In this document: positions 46,194-55,390 of the stretch, one piece after another
How the letters are laid out: the number at the start of each line of letters is the position of its first letter
How positions within the stretch are numbered: position 1 is the stretch's first letter
DNA from: JBBDJB01 sp040880125
GTDB taxonomy: Bacteria; Planctomycetota; Planctomycetia; Pirellulales; JBBDJB01
Assembly: GCA_040880125.1 (NCBI GenBank)
Contig: JBBDJB010000060.1
Location: forward strand, 1 to 59,671
Direction: 5' to 3'
DNA: 59,671 bases
Notes under the pieces: model-generated
Seen by the model: only the letters and a program-made list of their open reading frames with translations
What the model was told of the DNA's origin: nothing
Database searches by the model: none
Program-made: the position numbers and the translations under genes

Positions 46194-47657
46194 ATGACTG
46201 CCAATCGATTCAACGGACCGCTCGAGCAAGTCGGCGAGTGTTCCTGGCGCATCCCGAAGAGTTACAAGGACGGCATGCGAGTCGACGGGCTGATCTACGC
46301 CAACGAGGCGCTGATGGAAATCATCCGCAATGATCAGGCGCCCGAACAGGTGGCGAATGTTGCCTTTCTGCCGGGGATTCAACAGGCGAGCCTGGCGATG
46401 CCTGATATTCACTGGGGCTACGGCTTTTGCATCGGCGGCGTGTGTGCGACCGATCCGGCCGACGGGGGCGTGATCTCGCCCGGCGGTGTCGGCTATGACA
46501 TCAATTGCGGCGTGCGGCTTGTTCGCTCGAACCTGTTCGAGAGCGACGTTCGCCCCCAGCTCGACCGGCTCATCAATCAGTTGTTTCGCGACATTCCAAC
46601 CGGGGTCGGACGAGGCGGGAAGTATACCTTCGACCACAAGGAGCTGCGCGCTCTGATGGCCAGCGGCCCGCGAGGGCTCATTCCGCGCGGCCTGGCCACC
46701 GAGCGCGACATCAAATTCACCGAAGCGCACGGACGCATCGAGGACGCCCAGCCGGTGTTCGTCAGCCCGCGCGCATTGGACCGCGGCCGCGACCAGTGCG
46801 GAACGCTCGGCTCGGGAAATCACTTCCTCGAGGTGCAACTCGTTGAGCGCATCGCCGACGAGGAGGCCGCCAAGGCGATGGGGCTGGCCGAAGGCATGGT
46901 GTGCGTGATGATCCATTCCGGCTCGCGCGGATTGGGCTACCAGGTGTGCGACGACGCCCTGCACTCGCTGCGCGGCGTGCCGGCCAAATACGGCATCGAA
47001 CTGCCGGATCGGCAACTGGTTTGCGCGCCGATCGACAGCGACGAGGGGCAGCACTACCTGGGGGCGATGCGGGCCGCCGCCAACTATGCCTGGTGCAATC
47101 GCCAGCTACTGATGTGGCAAACCCGCGAAGTCTTCGCCCGCATCTTCAACCGCGATTGGGAAGATCTCGACATGCAGTTGGTCTACGACGTGGCGCACAA
47201 CATCGCTAAGTTCGAGGAGCACCAGATCGACGGTCAGCGCAAACGCGTCTGGGTGCATCGCAAGGGAGCCACCCGCGCCTTTCCTCCGGAGCACCCCGAA
47301 ACGCCGCAGGAGTACGCGCACGTCGGCCAACCCGTGCTTATCCCCGGCGACATGGGCCGCGCGAGCTGGGTGCTGGCCGGCCAGCCCGGCAGCATGGAGA
47401 AGACCTTCGGCAGCGCGTGTCACGGCGCCGGTCGGTTGATGAGCCGGAAAGCTGCCAGCCGCCACGCACAGGGTCGACAGATCCGCGATGAACTCGCGAA
47501 GCGCGGCATCGTGGCCCGATCCCAGAGCCGCCGCGGCCTGGATGAAGAGCAGTCCGACGCGTACAAGGACGTGGACGTGGTGGTGGACGTCGTGCACCGG
47601 GCCGGTTTGGCGAAGAAGGTCGCGCGACTCCGGCCGATCGGTGTGATCAAGGGATAG
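46194..47657 (+). CDS. rtcB: tRNA-splicing/repair RNA ligase RtcB
   Basis: Joins RNA 2',3'-cyclic phosphate (or 3'-phosphate) to 5'-OH ends using GTP and Mn2+. The 487-aa protein has the full set of motifs: PDIHWGYGFCIGGV, PGGVGYDINCGVRLVR (metal Cys), QCGTLGSGNHFLEVQ (metal His), MIHSGSRGLG and SACHGAGRLMSR, with nucleophilic His410. The archease gene just upstream is its activator. In bacteria the pair serves RNA repair rather than tRNA splicing; no rtcR or rtcA is seen here. Confidence 0.97.
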   Translation: MTANRFNGPLEQVGECSWRIPKSYKDGMRVDGLIYANEALMEIIRNDQAPEQVANVAFLPGIQQASLAMPDIHWGYGFCIGGVCATDPADGGVISPGGVGYDINCGVRLVRSNLFESDVRPQLDRLINQLFRDIPTGVGRGGKYTFDHKELRALMASGPRGLIPRGLATERDIKFTEAHGRIEDAQPVFVSPRALDRGRDQCGTLGSGNHFLEVQLVERIADEEAAKAMGLAEGMVCVMIHSGSRGLGYQVCDDALHSLRGVPAKYGIELPDRQLVCAPIDSDEGQHYLGAMRAAANYAWCNRQLLMWQTREVFARIFNRDWEDLDMQLVYDVAHNIAKFEEHQIDGQRKRVWVHRKGATRAFPPEHPETPQEYAHVGQPVLIPGDMGRASWVLAGQPGSMEKTFGSACHGAGRLMSRKAASRHAQGRQIRDELAKRGIVARSQSRRGLDEEQSDAYKDVDVVVDVVHRAGLAKKVARLRPIGVIKG

Positions 47658-47709
47658 TCCTGGCACAGAACGCAGGGCGACCAGTAGCACAGACGCCGAG
47701 CGACCGGTG

Positions 47710-47731
47710 GCACAGACATTCCTGTCTGTGT
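47710..47731. repeat. REP-like hairpin after rtcB
   Basis: GCACAGACA-ttcc-TGTCTGTGT lies between the convergent rtcB and anti-sigma genes. Same family as 23290-23311 in inverse orientation. Confidence 0.75.
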
Positions 47732-47795
47732 CCTTTCAACGCCGCCCTCCGCGGGCAGAGGGAGCAAGGCGGTGCCCTCAACGCGCCGCGCCGAG

Positions 47796-48212
47796 TCAAT
47801 CCTGCTTGTGCAACAGACCGGCGCTCGATTGAAAATACCGCCGCCGACGCTGCTGGACGTGATCGTCCGCCGCGGCCTGCTGGGCCTCGAGGTCGGCCAA
47901 GTTCGCCTGACAATAGCGGCAGCCGCCCTGCTCCATGTGAAACGCGACATAGCCGGCCTCGTCCTGCGGCAGGACGCCCAGCAAAAAGCTGCCAAGCTGT
48001 TCGCGAGAAGGACAGCTCAAGCGATGCCGCCGCCAAATGGCCCCCAGCGAGTGTACGCCCGCGTCGCGGCGGCCGTTGATGCTCGCCAGCCGCTGGGAAA
48101 GCTGCGCGTCGTCACGCAGCGCCCGTTCCACCCGGGCAGTCGCCTCCGAGGGAAGCGCCTCGTCGAGATAGCATTCCAGTTCGGAGTCGCTGAAGTCAGT
48201 GCGCTGTGCCAT
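47796..48212 (-). CDS. Putative zinc-binding anti-sigma factor
   Basis: A 138-aa protein starting 21 bases after the ECF sigma stop. The N-terminal part (SDSELECYLDEALPSEATARVERAL) resembles the start of zinc-binding anti-sigma domains. The second half has CPSREQLGSFLLGVLP and a metal-binding-like FHMEQGGCRYCQANL (H-x5-C-x2-C). No membrane segment is present, so it would be a cytosolic anti-sigma factor, possibly redox- or zinc-responsive. Start ATG 48212. The role is inferred from position and motif. Confidence 0.75.
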   Translation of the reverse strand: MAQRTDFSDSELECYLDEALPSEATARVERALRDDAQLSQRLASINGRRDAGVHSLGAIWRRHRLSCPSREQLGSFLLGVLPQDEAGYVAFHMEQGGCRYCQANLADLEAQQAAADDHVQQRRRRYFQSSAGLLHKQD

Positions 48213-48233
48213 CGAGAAGATTCCTAAGTACAA

Positions 48234-48899
48234 TTATCCTTCCGCCGACGCCTGCCCGTCGTGCGGGTAGAGCTCGGGAAACACGTCGCCCGAAAGATGC
48301 TGCCCGCGGATCGAACTGCGGAGTTTCGCGAGAAAGTCGAACTTGAAGTTGGCCACCTGCTGCTCGCTCAGGTCCAGCGCTCCGGCGACGTCCTTGTTCG
48401 CCCAGCCGCGCACAAAGAGCAGCTCCATGCACTGGATCTTAGTCCAGTCGCCGCGCTGGCGCCAGTGCTCGATCTGCTGGCACATCGCCTCGGCCAGGGC
48501 GTGCTCCTCCAGGCCGCGGCGCTCGCCGCTGCGCATGATGCTGCTGGCCGCTCGGTCTCCGCCGGGCAATTCCCAGTGGTCGCTCGTTCCGTCTGCGGAA
48601 GAGAGCGGAATCGCGGGCCGGCGGCCTTCGCGCCGCAGGTGGTCGGTCAGCTTATGCGCAGCGATGGAGAACAGGTAGCTCTCCAGCGAACGCGAGGCAT
48701 CGTAGTTCGGCAGGCTCGTGAGAAACCCGATGAAGGTCTCCTGCACGACGTCCTCGCTGGCGGCGCGGCCGCGGAGCCGACTCTCGACAAAGGCCAGCAG
48801 CCGCCCTTCGTACCGGTCGATCAACTCGCTCCACGCGTCGGTCGCGCCGGAACGGATCCGTTCGACCAGAAGGGTATCGGACTGGGGCGTTTGAGCCAT
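48234..48899 (-). CDS. ECF-type RNA polymerase sigma factor
   Basis: A 221-aa sigma factor. Region 2: AWSELIDRYEGRLLAFVESRL, ASEDVVQETFIGFLTSLPNY, YLFSIAAHKLTDHLRRE. Region 4: QCMELLFVRGWANKDVAGALD and LSEQQVANFKFDFLAKL. The linker between them is longer than usual (about 45 residues). The putative zinc anti-sigma gene follows directly, and a membrane protein, kinase and FHA block lies upstream on the same strand, suggesting a signalling neighbourhood. Confidence 0.9.
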   Translation of the reverse strand: MAQTPQSDTLLVERIRSGATDAWSELIDRYEGRLLAFVESRLRGRAASEDVVQETFIGFLTSLPNYDASRSLESYLFSIAAHKLTDHLRREGRRPAIPLSSADGTSDHWELPGGDRAASSIMRSGERRGLEEHALAEAMCQQIEHWRQRGDWTKIQCMELLFVRGWANKDVAGALDLSEQQVANFKFDFLAKLRSSIRGQHLSGDVFPELYPHDGQASAEG

Positions 48900-48980
48900 C
48901 GCCTGCCGCGCCGGACGATGAACCGGCTGCTATGCGTCGTGTTCGCGAAAGGGAACGAGAGCGGAAGCGCGAGGTCTCGA

Positions 48981-50687
48981 CTAGGTGATCGAGTCGAATA
49001 CGGCCGCCCCTACCGCCAAGATTCCCAGTATCACGACTACCGCGGCGAGTTTCAAGCGCAGGCTGTAATAGCCCTTGGTCAGCGTATCGAGCTTCAAATA
49101 CCCGAAGAAGACGCCCAGCAGCGACAGCACGAACAGCCCTCCACTGCTGGCCAGCAGGACGCCTTGTTGGCGGCGCACCTCGCGCCACCGGGCCGCCAGG
49201 CGGCGATTGTCGTCCTGGTCGAACTCCATCAGGACATAGGCGGTACGCATCGTGCCGTAGGGCTTCTCTTCCAGCTCGGTATGCTCGTCGATGCAGAAGT
49301 TCTGGCGGATGTACGCCGGGGTGATTCCGGCCTGGTACAGCGTTCGGTGCGAATAATTGCTGCCCAGTGCCGAAACATCCCCGACCAACTGGCGGGAGTA
49401 GTCGGCCACGGCAAACATCAGCACGTGGTTGAGCTGCTGCTCGATCTCCTGCTCGGTGGAGTACGGACCCACCTGGACTGTCTTCTGGTAGGCATTGCTG
49501 CCGATCCGCTTCGGCGACGCGTCGACCCAGGCCGGACGTGCCCGCTCCGGGCTGGGGGCAGCGGCAAACCCGGGCTCGCTGCCGACATCGCGAGCCACGT
49601 CGTCGGAGACCGTGTCGGAGACGCCGCTTGCCACGGCGCTCGCGTAGCGAGAGGTTTCGCCCTGAGCGACTTCGGTCGCTATGGCGTCCACGCTTGTCGC
49701 TTCATCATGCTCGCTGACCGCCACGCTGGCGGACGGACTATCAGCCACGGCGTCCGCGGAGGCCGACTCCGCGATGTTCGCCGCCGATTCTGCCTGCGTC
49801 ACTGCCACTGGCTCCGGCGGCGCGCCGGCAATCGGCTCGCGTTCAGGAGCATTATTCGCAATCGCAGTCGCTATCTGCGGATCGGTCGGTGCCGGCCCGT
49901 CCGGCACAGGCCCGGTAGCTTTGACCGTATCCTCGTAAATCGGGATCAAGCCATGTTGCGGCGGCAGCGGGTCGAAGCGCCCTGCTTCCGATTTCCGGTG
50001 TTCCAAGTGCCGCGAGTACGCCTGCTCGACGGCCATCTGTTTCACTTCGACGTGTCGCGCCGCTTCGCGATGCCGGGCGGCCATATAAAACCACAGCACC
50101 GCTCCGCCGAACACGCCCGCCAGGCAGATTGACGCCATCATGCCGACGGCCAGCCCACGCGATCGCTCGCGCGACAGCAGGATGATCAGCAGCACGGCCG
50201 CGAGCACCACGATCAGCGAAAGAAGCGACAAACTCCCCCGTTTATGGCGGACTTCGTACGTAGCCATCGCACTGCCGTAGTGATCCACGTGCGGAACGTC
50301 CGGGCTGGGATGCTCCCCCACGTGCGGTGTCGAGGAGCTCCACCCGCCGCTGATCCCGGGCAGCTCCTGGTACTCAATCCCCTCCGGCGCCGGCGGCATC
50401 CCTCGGAGCGGCTCGTGAGTTTCTCCATAGTGGAACTGCGCCTGCTCGAAACTCTCGGATACGTCGGCAGAAGAATCCACCACATTGGCAGGTCTGTCCG
50501 TGCGGATCGCCACCCAGGGCACGAGCACCATCATCCCCAGCAGGCCCACCCCCAGCACCGCCAGCAGCACCACGCCGAAGATCCGCGTCTTCGACCAAGC
50601 GGCGAGTGCGATCGCCAGCACGAAGCCGCCCATCAGCAGCAGTCCCGCCAGGATCAAAAACAAGGGAAAACCCGTGTTAACATGCAT
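48981..50687 (-). CDS. Multi-pass membrane protein of unknown function
   Basis: A 568-aa protein with paired N-terminal membrane helices (about 8-31, 33-62), two more near 150-205 and two at the C-terminus (about 520-566). A long Ala/Ser/Pro/Glu-rich segment and a conserved-looking soluble part (TVQVGPYSTEQEIEQQLNHV, FCIDEHTELEEKPYGTMRTAY) lie between. Its start is 6 bases from the kinase stop, so the two are likely co-translated. It may be a kinase substrate or partner. I do not recognise the family. Confidence 0.8.
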   Translation of the reverse strand: MHVNTGFPLFLILAGLLLMGGFVLAIALAAWSKTRIFGVVLLAVLGVGLLGMMVLVPWVAIRTDRPANVVDSSADVSESFEQAQFHYGETHEPLRGMPPAPEGIEYQELPGISGGWSSSTPHVGEHPSPDVPHVDHYGSAMATYEVRHKRGSLSLLSLIVVLAAVLLIILLSRERSRGLAVGMMASICLAGVFGGAVLWFYMAARHREAARHVEVKQMAVEQAYSRHLEHRKSEAGRFDPLPPQHGLIPIYEDTVKATGPVPDGPAPTDPQIATAIANNAPEREPIAGAPPEPVAVTQAESAANIAESASADAVADSPSASVAVSEHDEATSVDAIATEVAQGETSRYASAVASGVSDTVSDDVARDVGSEPGFAAAPSPERARPAWVDASPKRIGSNAYQKTVQVGPYSTEQEIEQQLNHVLMFAVADYSRQLVGDVSALGSNYSHRTLYQAGITPAYIRQNFCIDEHTELEEKPYGTMRTAYVLMEFDQDDNRRLAARWREVRRQQGVLLASSGGLFVLSLLGVFFGYLKLDTLTKGYYSLRLKLAAVVVILGILAVGAAVFDSIT

Positions 50688-50693
50688 GGCGAC

Positions 50694-52679
50694 TTACACC
50701 TCCGCCCCAGAAGAGGCTCGCCGCGCCTGTGGGGTCCAGGGACTGGCCAGTTGCACGGAGACGGCGATGATCGCCGCCAACATCATGCCCCACGGCTGCG
50801 GGAACGACCAGAAGAAGAACAAGACATATGCCCAGGCCACACACCAGATGCAGCCCCACAGGCTCAAACGCGCCTGCCGGCGTGGGTCGGCCTGGCGCCA
50901 CCAGCGAAGGACCAGGAATAGAAAACCGAAATATGCCAGATAGATCAAAAGCGTCGGCGATCCATCGGGCCGATGCAATTGATCACGCATGCTACTGTCG
51001 AAAAACCCCGCGCCTACGTTCGACGACCGCATCCCGAACCCGTACGGCAGATCGACCAGCAACACGGAAGCCAGCAGATACGCACCGACGCCGACCACCA
51101 GCCCCGCCACCAGCATGGTAAAGCGGCGCATCGCCTGGTCGCCGTCCTCTCGCTCCCAGAACTTTGCCGGGATGAGCACCGCCCAGGCGCCCAGCGACCC
51201 GACGGTGGCCAGCCAGACGAAGCGGCCCGCGTCGATCATGTCTCCGCGGAGGATCGTGATCAGGATGGCCATCGTGGTGGCGATCAGGGCGGCCAACAGC
51301 ATCGAGCCGACCAGTTCGGTCATGTGTTGCTTAAACGCCTTCGCCGGAATTGGCGCGGGATCGCTCCGCCAGCTATGGCTGCGCCGCAACGGGCGCTTCC
51401 GCCGCGGTTGCGGCGCTGGCGCGTGCCGGGTCGGCGGAGCCGCCGCCTGGGGCGCCGGCATGATCGGGCGCACTTTCCGCTTCGGGGGCACCACCAGCGC
51501 CCGCACGCCTCGATAAATGGCGTACATGATCAGCGAGCCGACCAGCATCGTGAGCAGGATGCTCGCCTGGCTGACCAGCAGGATGATCACCGCCACGACG
51601 ACTCCCGCACGAACCAGCGGATGCAATTCGGCCTCGCGCCACTGCGATTCCATATAGGACCACCCGTCGCGCAGCGCCTTGAGGATCGGCTCGTCGTCTT
51701 CGTCGTCCTCCGGCACGATTTCGGCCTTGGCCACGGGCCGTGCCGCCGCCAGCACCGCCGCGCCGTTGGCGGCCGCCGGCTGTGGATCGTAGTTCGCCCG
51801 CCGAGACGGAGAAGGGGAAGCCACGTGCACCGGGCTGCCTTCGAGCGGCGGCAACAGCACGATCATCTCTCGCACCGAACTGATCCGCAGTTGCGGATCC
51901 TTTGCCAGTGCGCGGGAGACGATCGTGCGAAACGGCTCATCCAGTTGGCTCAAATTCGGCTCGGCCGTCAGATGCTTCATCAGCACCTCGCCGACGCTCT
52001 CCCCCTCGAAGGGCACGTTGCCGGTCAGCATCTCGTAGAGAATGATGCCCAGTGCATAGGTGTCGATCTCGCGGCCGTAGCGGCCGTTGGCGATCTCCGG
52101 CGCCATATAGTGGACGGTGCCGACGCTCTCAGTCTGGCCGCTCCGCCGGCTGCAGGAGATAAACTTCGCCAAGCCGTAGTCACCGATTTTGACGGTGCCC
52201 TCGTCCGAAAAGATGTTTCCCGGCTTCAGGTCGCGGTGGACGATGCCGTGGTCGTGCAGGTAGGCGACGCCCGCGGCGATGCCGTGCATCCAGTACAACA
52301 CTTCGTCGCGCGGCATGCCCTGCGGATTGCGGTCGATGGCCTCTTCCAGGCTTTCGCCGGAGACGAATTCCATCACCACCCAGCGGTCGTCCTGATCGTC
52401 CGTGCGGATGTCGTACAGGCCGATGAGATTCGGGTGCTTGAGATTCAAGCACTGCTTGACTCCGCGCAGCTCGACGTCGAGGTTGCGGCGGATCAACTTC
52501 AGGCCGACTTCCTTGCCGGCGTCGCTGGTTCCGTAGTAAACCTCTCCGAAACCACCTCGCCCGACGCCCCGCTTAATGGTGTAGCCGCCCAGCGGCGTGG
52601 ATCCGCTCGGGTAAGTGAACTTCATGGCGGCGCCTCGCGGCGGATCAGCCGGTTCGATTTGGGTGGCGTGAAGGTTCAT
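50694..52679 (-). CDS. Membrane-bound Ser/Thr protein kinase
   Basis: A PknB-like kinase of 661 aa. The kinase domain (about 30-275) has GVGRGGFGEVYYG, the ATP-binding Lys in VGLKLIRR, HRDLKPGNIF and DYG in place of DFG. An activation segment ending YMAPEIA and DTYALGIILYEMLTG follows. After a basic/Pro-rich linker come six or seven membrane segments, unlike the single helix plus sensor of PknB. Starts at ATG 52679 or 52625 are both possible. It lies between the FHA protein gene and the membrane protein gene on the same strand, which suggests a phospho-signalling unit. Confidence 0.92.
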   Translation of the reverse strand: MNLHATQIEPADPPRGAAMKFTYPSGSTPLGGYTIKRGVGRGGFGEVYYGTSDAGKEVGLKLIRRNLDVELRGVKQCLNLKHPNLIGLYDIRTDDQDDRWVVMEFVSGESLEEAIDRNPQGMPRDEVLYWMHGIAAGVAYLHDHGIVHRDLKPGNIFSDEGTVKIGDYGLAKFISCSRRSGQTESVGTVHYMAPEIANGRYGREIDTYALGIILYEMLTGNVPFEGESVGEVLMKHLTAEPNLSQLDEPFRTIVSRALAKDPQLRISSVREMIVLLPPLEGSPVHVASPSPSRRANYDPQPAAANGAAVLAAARPVAKAEIVPEDDEDDEPILKALRDGWSYMESQWREAELHPLVRAGVVVAVIILLVSQASILLTMLVGSLIMYAIYRGVRALVVPPKRKVRPIMPAPQAAAPPTRHAPAPQPRRKRPLRRSHSWRSDPAPIPAKAFKQHMTELVGSMLLAALIATTMAILITILRGDMIDAGRFVWLATVGSLGAWAVLIPAKFWEREDGDQAMRRFTMLVAGLVVGVGAYLLASVLLVDLPYGFGMRSSNVGAGFFDSSMRDQLHRPDGSPTLLIYLAYFGFLFLVLRWWRQADPRRQARLSLWGCIWCVAWAYVLFFFWSFPQPWGMMLAAIIAVSVQLASPWTPQARRASSGAEV

Positions 52680-52742
52680 AGTCGGTTGCGCTTCAGTTCT
52701 AAGGTAGTCGTCGCCAGACACACCTGTCCAGCAATTCCGGCG

Positions 52743-54137
52743 TCAGGCCGGTTCCAGGCTCAATGAAAACGCTTCACCTTCAATCTGCGAGCTTCGAGTG
52801 ACCGGTCCCTGGCCGCCGCACGGCTGTCCGTCGATCTGAAACTCGCCCGTGGCGCGGCAATGCAGCGCCTCCTTGTTCAGGTGCAATATCACATCCTGCG
52901 TCCAATCGCGGCACACCACGTGGCTGTGCGAGCCGGGCCCCAGGATGCAACTGTCCGCCATCAGCAGAATCGCGTCCGCGCTGGGCATCGACTTGTGATG
53001 ACTGATAATCTCCAGCCGCGCCGTGGCACTTAGCGCGTGCGGCTTGCGGAATCGAATTCTCAAGTTCTCGCCCAACTGCAGCACCGACCCGTCACGCAGC
53101 GGAGTCGGCCCAGACGCCGGCCGGCCGTCCACCTTCACCGAGTGAACCGGCTCGACAAAGTAGCCCTCGCCGTCGCGATGGATCACCGCGTGCCGGCGCG
53201 AGATGTCCGCCAGCAGCGGAACGTCGGGCGGCGAGTCCGGGTTCGGCTGACCGAGCACCAGGCGCGAGCCCAGGCACACCAGAAACCCACCCACTGCGTC
53301 CACCCACACCAGGAAACGCCAATTCCGAAAGTCATCGTCCGGGCGATTCTCCGACACGGCCCCTCCTCGCCATACGCTCACCACCGGCTCGTCGCCCCGC
53401 GGGCGCCCAGCCGGCCGCGCCGGGTGCGCGGACGTCTGCTGCATTCCCACGGCCTTCCAGGCCTTGCGTCGCGCGATCCGCGCCTCGCGATGGTCCGGCG
53501 CGATTTCCAGCAGCGCCTCGGCGGCGGACAGTGCGGCCGTCCAGCTCTCGCTGGTCAGCGCCTGGTGAAGCTTCTCGCTCAACTGACGGGCCTCCTCACG
53601 CTTTACAGTACACGCCTGGCGCAGACTCTCAAGCACGTCCGGATGGGACACCAGCGACTTCGCCTCGGCCAGCAGCGTCTCCGCCTCGCCGAACCGGCCC
53701 TGCCGGCACAGCCTGCGGGCCTCGGTTACGGCGCCCGCTGCCTTGCGAAACCGCCGGGCCTCGCCGTTGACCGCACCGCGGCGCTCCAGCCGGGCCAGAC
53801 AGGCGATCGCCTGCTGCGGTTCGCCGGCAGCCAGGTAGGCTTCCGCCTCGCGCAGCCCTCGCTCGGCCAGAACCTGGCGGACTTCCGCCAGCCGCTCCGG
53901 CGGCGTTTCCAGCGACTCGGCCGATTCCAACGCCCGCCAGCCGGCCTGCGTCTCGCCCGAGGCCGCCAGGCCCAGCGCCCGATCGGTCAACCGCCGGCCC
54001 GCCTCGCGGGAGAGCTGTTTGGCGGGCAGGTATTCCCGCAAGCGGCTCTGCCGCAGGATTTCGCTGGCCTCGTCCAGGCGCCCGTCGCGCAGCGCCGCCT
54101 TGGCCGTCCGGATTTGAAATCGCCAGGAATCGAACAT
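52743..54137 (-). CDS. FHA-domain protein with helical-repeat N-terminus
   Basis: A 464-aa soluble protein. The first about 225 residues are Ala/Arg/Glu-rich helical repeats (TPR-like, e.g. ALRDGRLDEASEILRQSRLRE). A linker is followed by a phosphothreonine-binding FHA domain with GSRLVLGQP, ISRRHAVIHRDGEGYFVEP and VKVDGRP. The last about 70 residues repeat the pattern in weaker form (SCILGPGSHSHVVC, FQIDGQPC) and may be a second FHA-like domain. It precedes the kinase gene on the same strand and is its likely phospho-dependent partner. Confidence 0.85.
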   Translation of the reverse strand: MFDSWRFQIRTAKAALRDGRLDEASEILRQSRLREYLPAKQLSREAGRRLTDRALGLAASGETQAGWRALESAESLETPPERLAEVRQVLAERGLREAEAYLAAGEPQQAIACLARLERRGAVNGEARRFRKAAGAVTEARRLCRQGRFGEAETLLAEAKSLVSHPDVLESLRQACTVKREEARQLSEKLHQALTSESWTAALSAAEALLEIAPDHREARIARRKAWKAVGMQQTSAHPARPAGRPRGDEPVVSVWRGGAVSENRPDDDFRNWRFLVWVDAVGGFLVCLGSRLVLGQPNPDSPPDVPLLADISRRHAVIHRDGEGYFVEPVHSVKVDGRPASGPTPLRDGSVLQLGENLRIRFRKPHALSATARLEIISHHKSMPSADAILLMADSCILGPGSHSHVVCRDWTQDVILHLNKEALHCRATGEFQIDGQPCGGQGPVTRSSQIEGEAFSLSLEPA

Positions 54138-54583
54138 CGGAGCGCCTGCTGTCGCGCGAATTTTGTAGCTGAACAATATTGTAGCTGGACTCGTGAGAGT
54201 TCAGCCCGCCCCCGAAGGAAGCTGAATTCGCACGAATTCAGCTACGGCAACCGGAAGACCGAATTCTCACGAAATGGCTACCCGGGGGACTTTCGCCGGG
54301 TGCCACTGCTGGCTTGCCCAGCAGTGACGTATTGCTGCCCTTGAATGACTCGAAAACCGTCGTTTCCGCACTGTCCTTGCATGCCCTTGGAGAGCGTTTT
54401 TAGCAACGGCACGTTTATGACCCAGTCCCCCCTCTCCCCAGCCCTCTCCCCGCGAGGGAGAGGGAGCATAAGGAGCTCAGCCCGCTTCCGTGGAAGTCGG
54501 AATCCTTGCGAATTCAGCTACTCGGGGGACTTTCGCCGTGCTCCGCGTGACTTCTCCATCACGCGGAGCCGGCGACTCGCCCC
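54138..54583. repeat. intergenic region rich in dyads
   Basis: No gene. Three hairpins are present: AGCTGAATTCG-ca-CGAATTCAGCT (54220-54243), CACTGCTGG-cttgc-CCAGCAGTG (54304-54326) and CCCTCTCCCC-gcga-GGGAGAGGG (about 54440-54465). The string GGGGGACTTTCGCC occurs twice (near 54285 and 54525). These resemble the dispersed REP-like families. Confidence 0.75.
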
Positions 54584-55390
54584 TTACAGGCTGCGGTCCG
54601 CGACCTCCACCGTCGAGTCATGATCCTTCTCGTGGAAGTACTCGGTCACTTGCTCGACGATGTCATCGGGAGCCTCGGCCTCCAGCGGAATCTCGTCCTG
54701 GAACTTGACGTCGGCGTTGGCCAGCTTGCCAGCCACGTCCAGGCGAGTTCGGATGTCGGCCACCAGTTCCTTCACCCGGGCCAGGCGGCTGTCGTCGAAA
54801 TTGTAGTCGCTGGTCGTCTGGGCGACCTCGACCATTTTCAGCTTCGCCTCGAGGTTCTCGACGTCGACCTCGAGTTGACGCTTGGCGGCCAGCATGCCTT
54901 CCAGCTTCTGCCGGGCGGCATCCAGGCTGCGCTGACGGGCCAAGTGAATGTCCCTCAGGCTGGCCAGCGTGGCGTCGTTCGTCTGAAAACGCTGAAAACG
55001 CCGCGACAGGTCGGACTTGACCTGCTCCTCGGAATAGCTGCGGCCGGCATAGTGGAAGCTCGGCTTGCCCGAGGAAAGATCGCTCTGCAGACGCATCAGG
55101 TCGCCGCGGTCGTCGGCCAGCCGCGTCTCGAGCTTGGCGATCTCGTTGTCGAGGCGCTCGACCTCGACCTCTTCCTTGGCGATAACGTGCATGTTCCGGC
55201 GGATGTCCGGAACCAGGTTCTTCACTTCGCGGCGTGCCCGTTCGATCTCGAACTCGACCGGCACGCTGCTGCGGACGGAGTCCTTCACCTGGCTGGCCGA
55301 TGTCCAGACGTAGCTGACGGCGTCTCGGCCGAAAAACAACATTGACAACAGGAACAAGGCCCCTGTTAGGCAGATCCCCTTTTTCAACAT
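54584..55390 (-). CDS. Exported coiled-coil protein
   Basis: A 268-aa protein with an N-terminal signal or anchor (KKGICLTGALFLLSMLFFG) and two long coiled-coil segments (EVKNLVPDIRRNMHVIAKEE to LMRLQSDL, and LRDIHLARQRSLDAARQKL to LKMVEV). An acidic tail follows. GGAGG precedes ATG 55390; the frame extends to 55606 through a hairpin without conservation. It should be a periplasmic or membrane-anchored structural protein. Function unknown. Confidence 0.82.
   Translation of the reverse strand: MLKKGICLTGALFLLSMLFFGRDAVSYVWTSASQVKDSVRSSVPVEFEIERARREVKNLVPDIRRNMHVIAKEEVEVERLDNEIAKLETRLADDRGDLMRLQSDLSSGKPSFHYAGRSYSEEQVKSDLSRRFQRFQTNDATLASLRDIHLARQRSLDAARQKLEGMLAAKRQLEVDVENLEAKLKMVEVAQTTSDYNFDDSRLARVKELVADIRTRLDVAGKLANADVKFQDEIPLEAEAPDDIVEQVTEYFHEKDHDSTVEVADRSL

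Noticed and set aside
48261..50132. 623-codon plus-strand open frame
   Set aside because: Antisense to the sigma factor and membrane protein genes; composition is not protein-like.
50973..52766. 597-codon plus-strand open frame
   Set aside because: Antisense to the kinase; His/Arg/Gln-rich with no domain.
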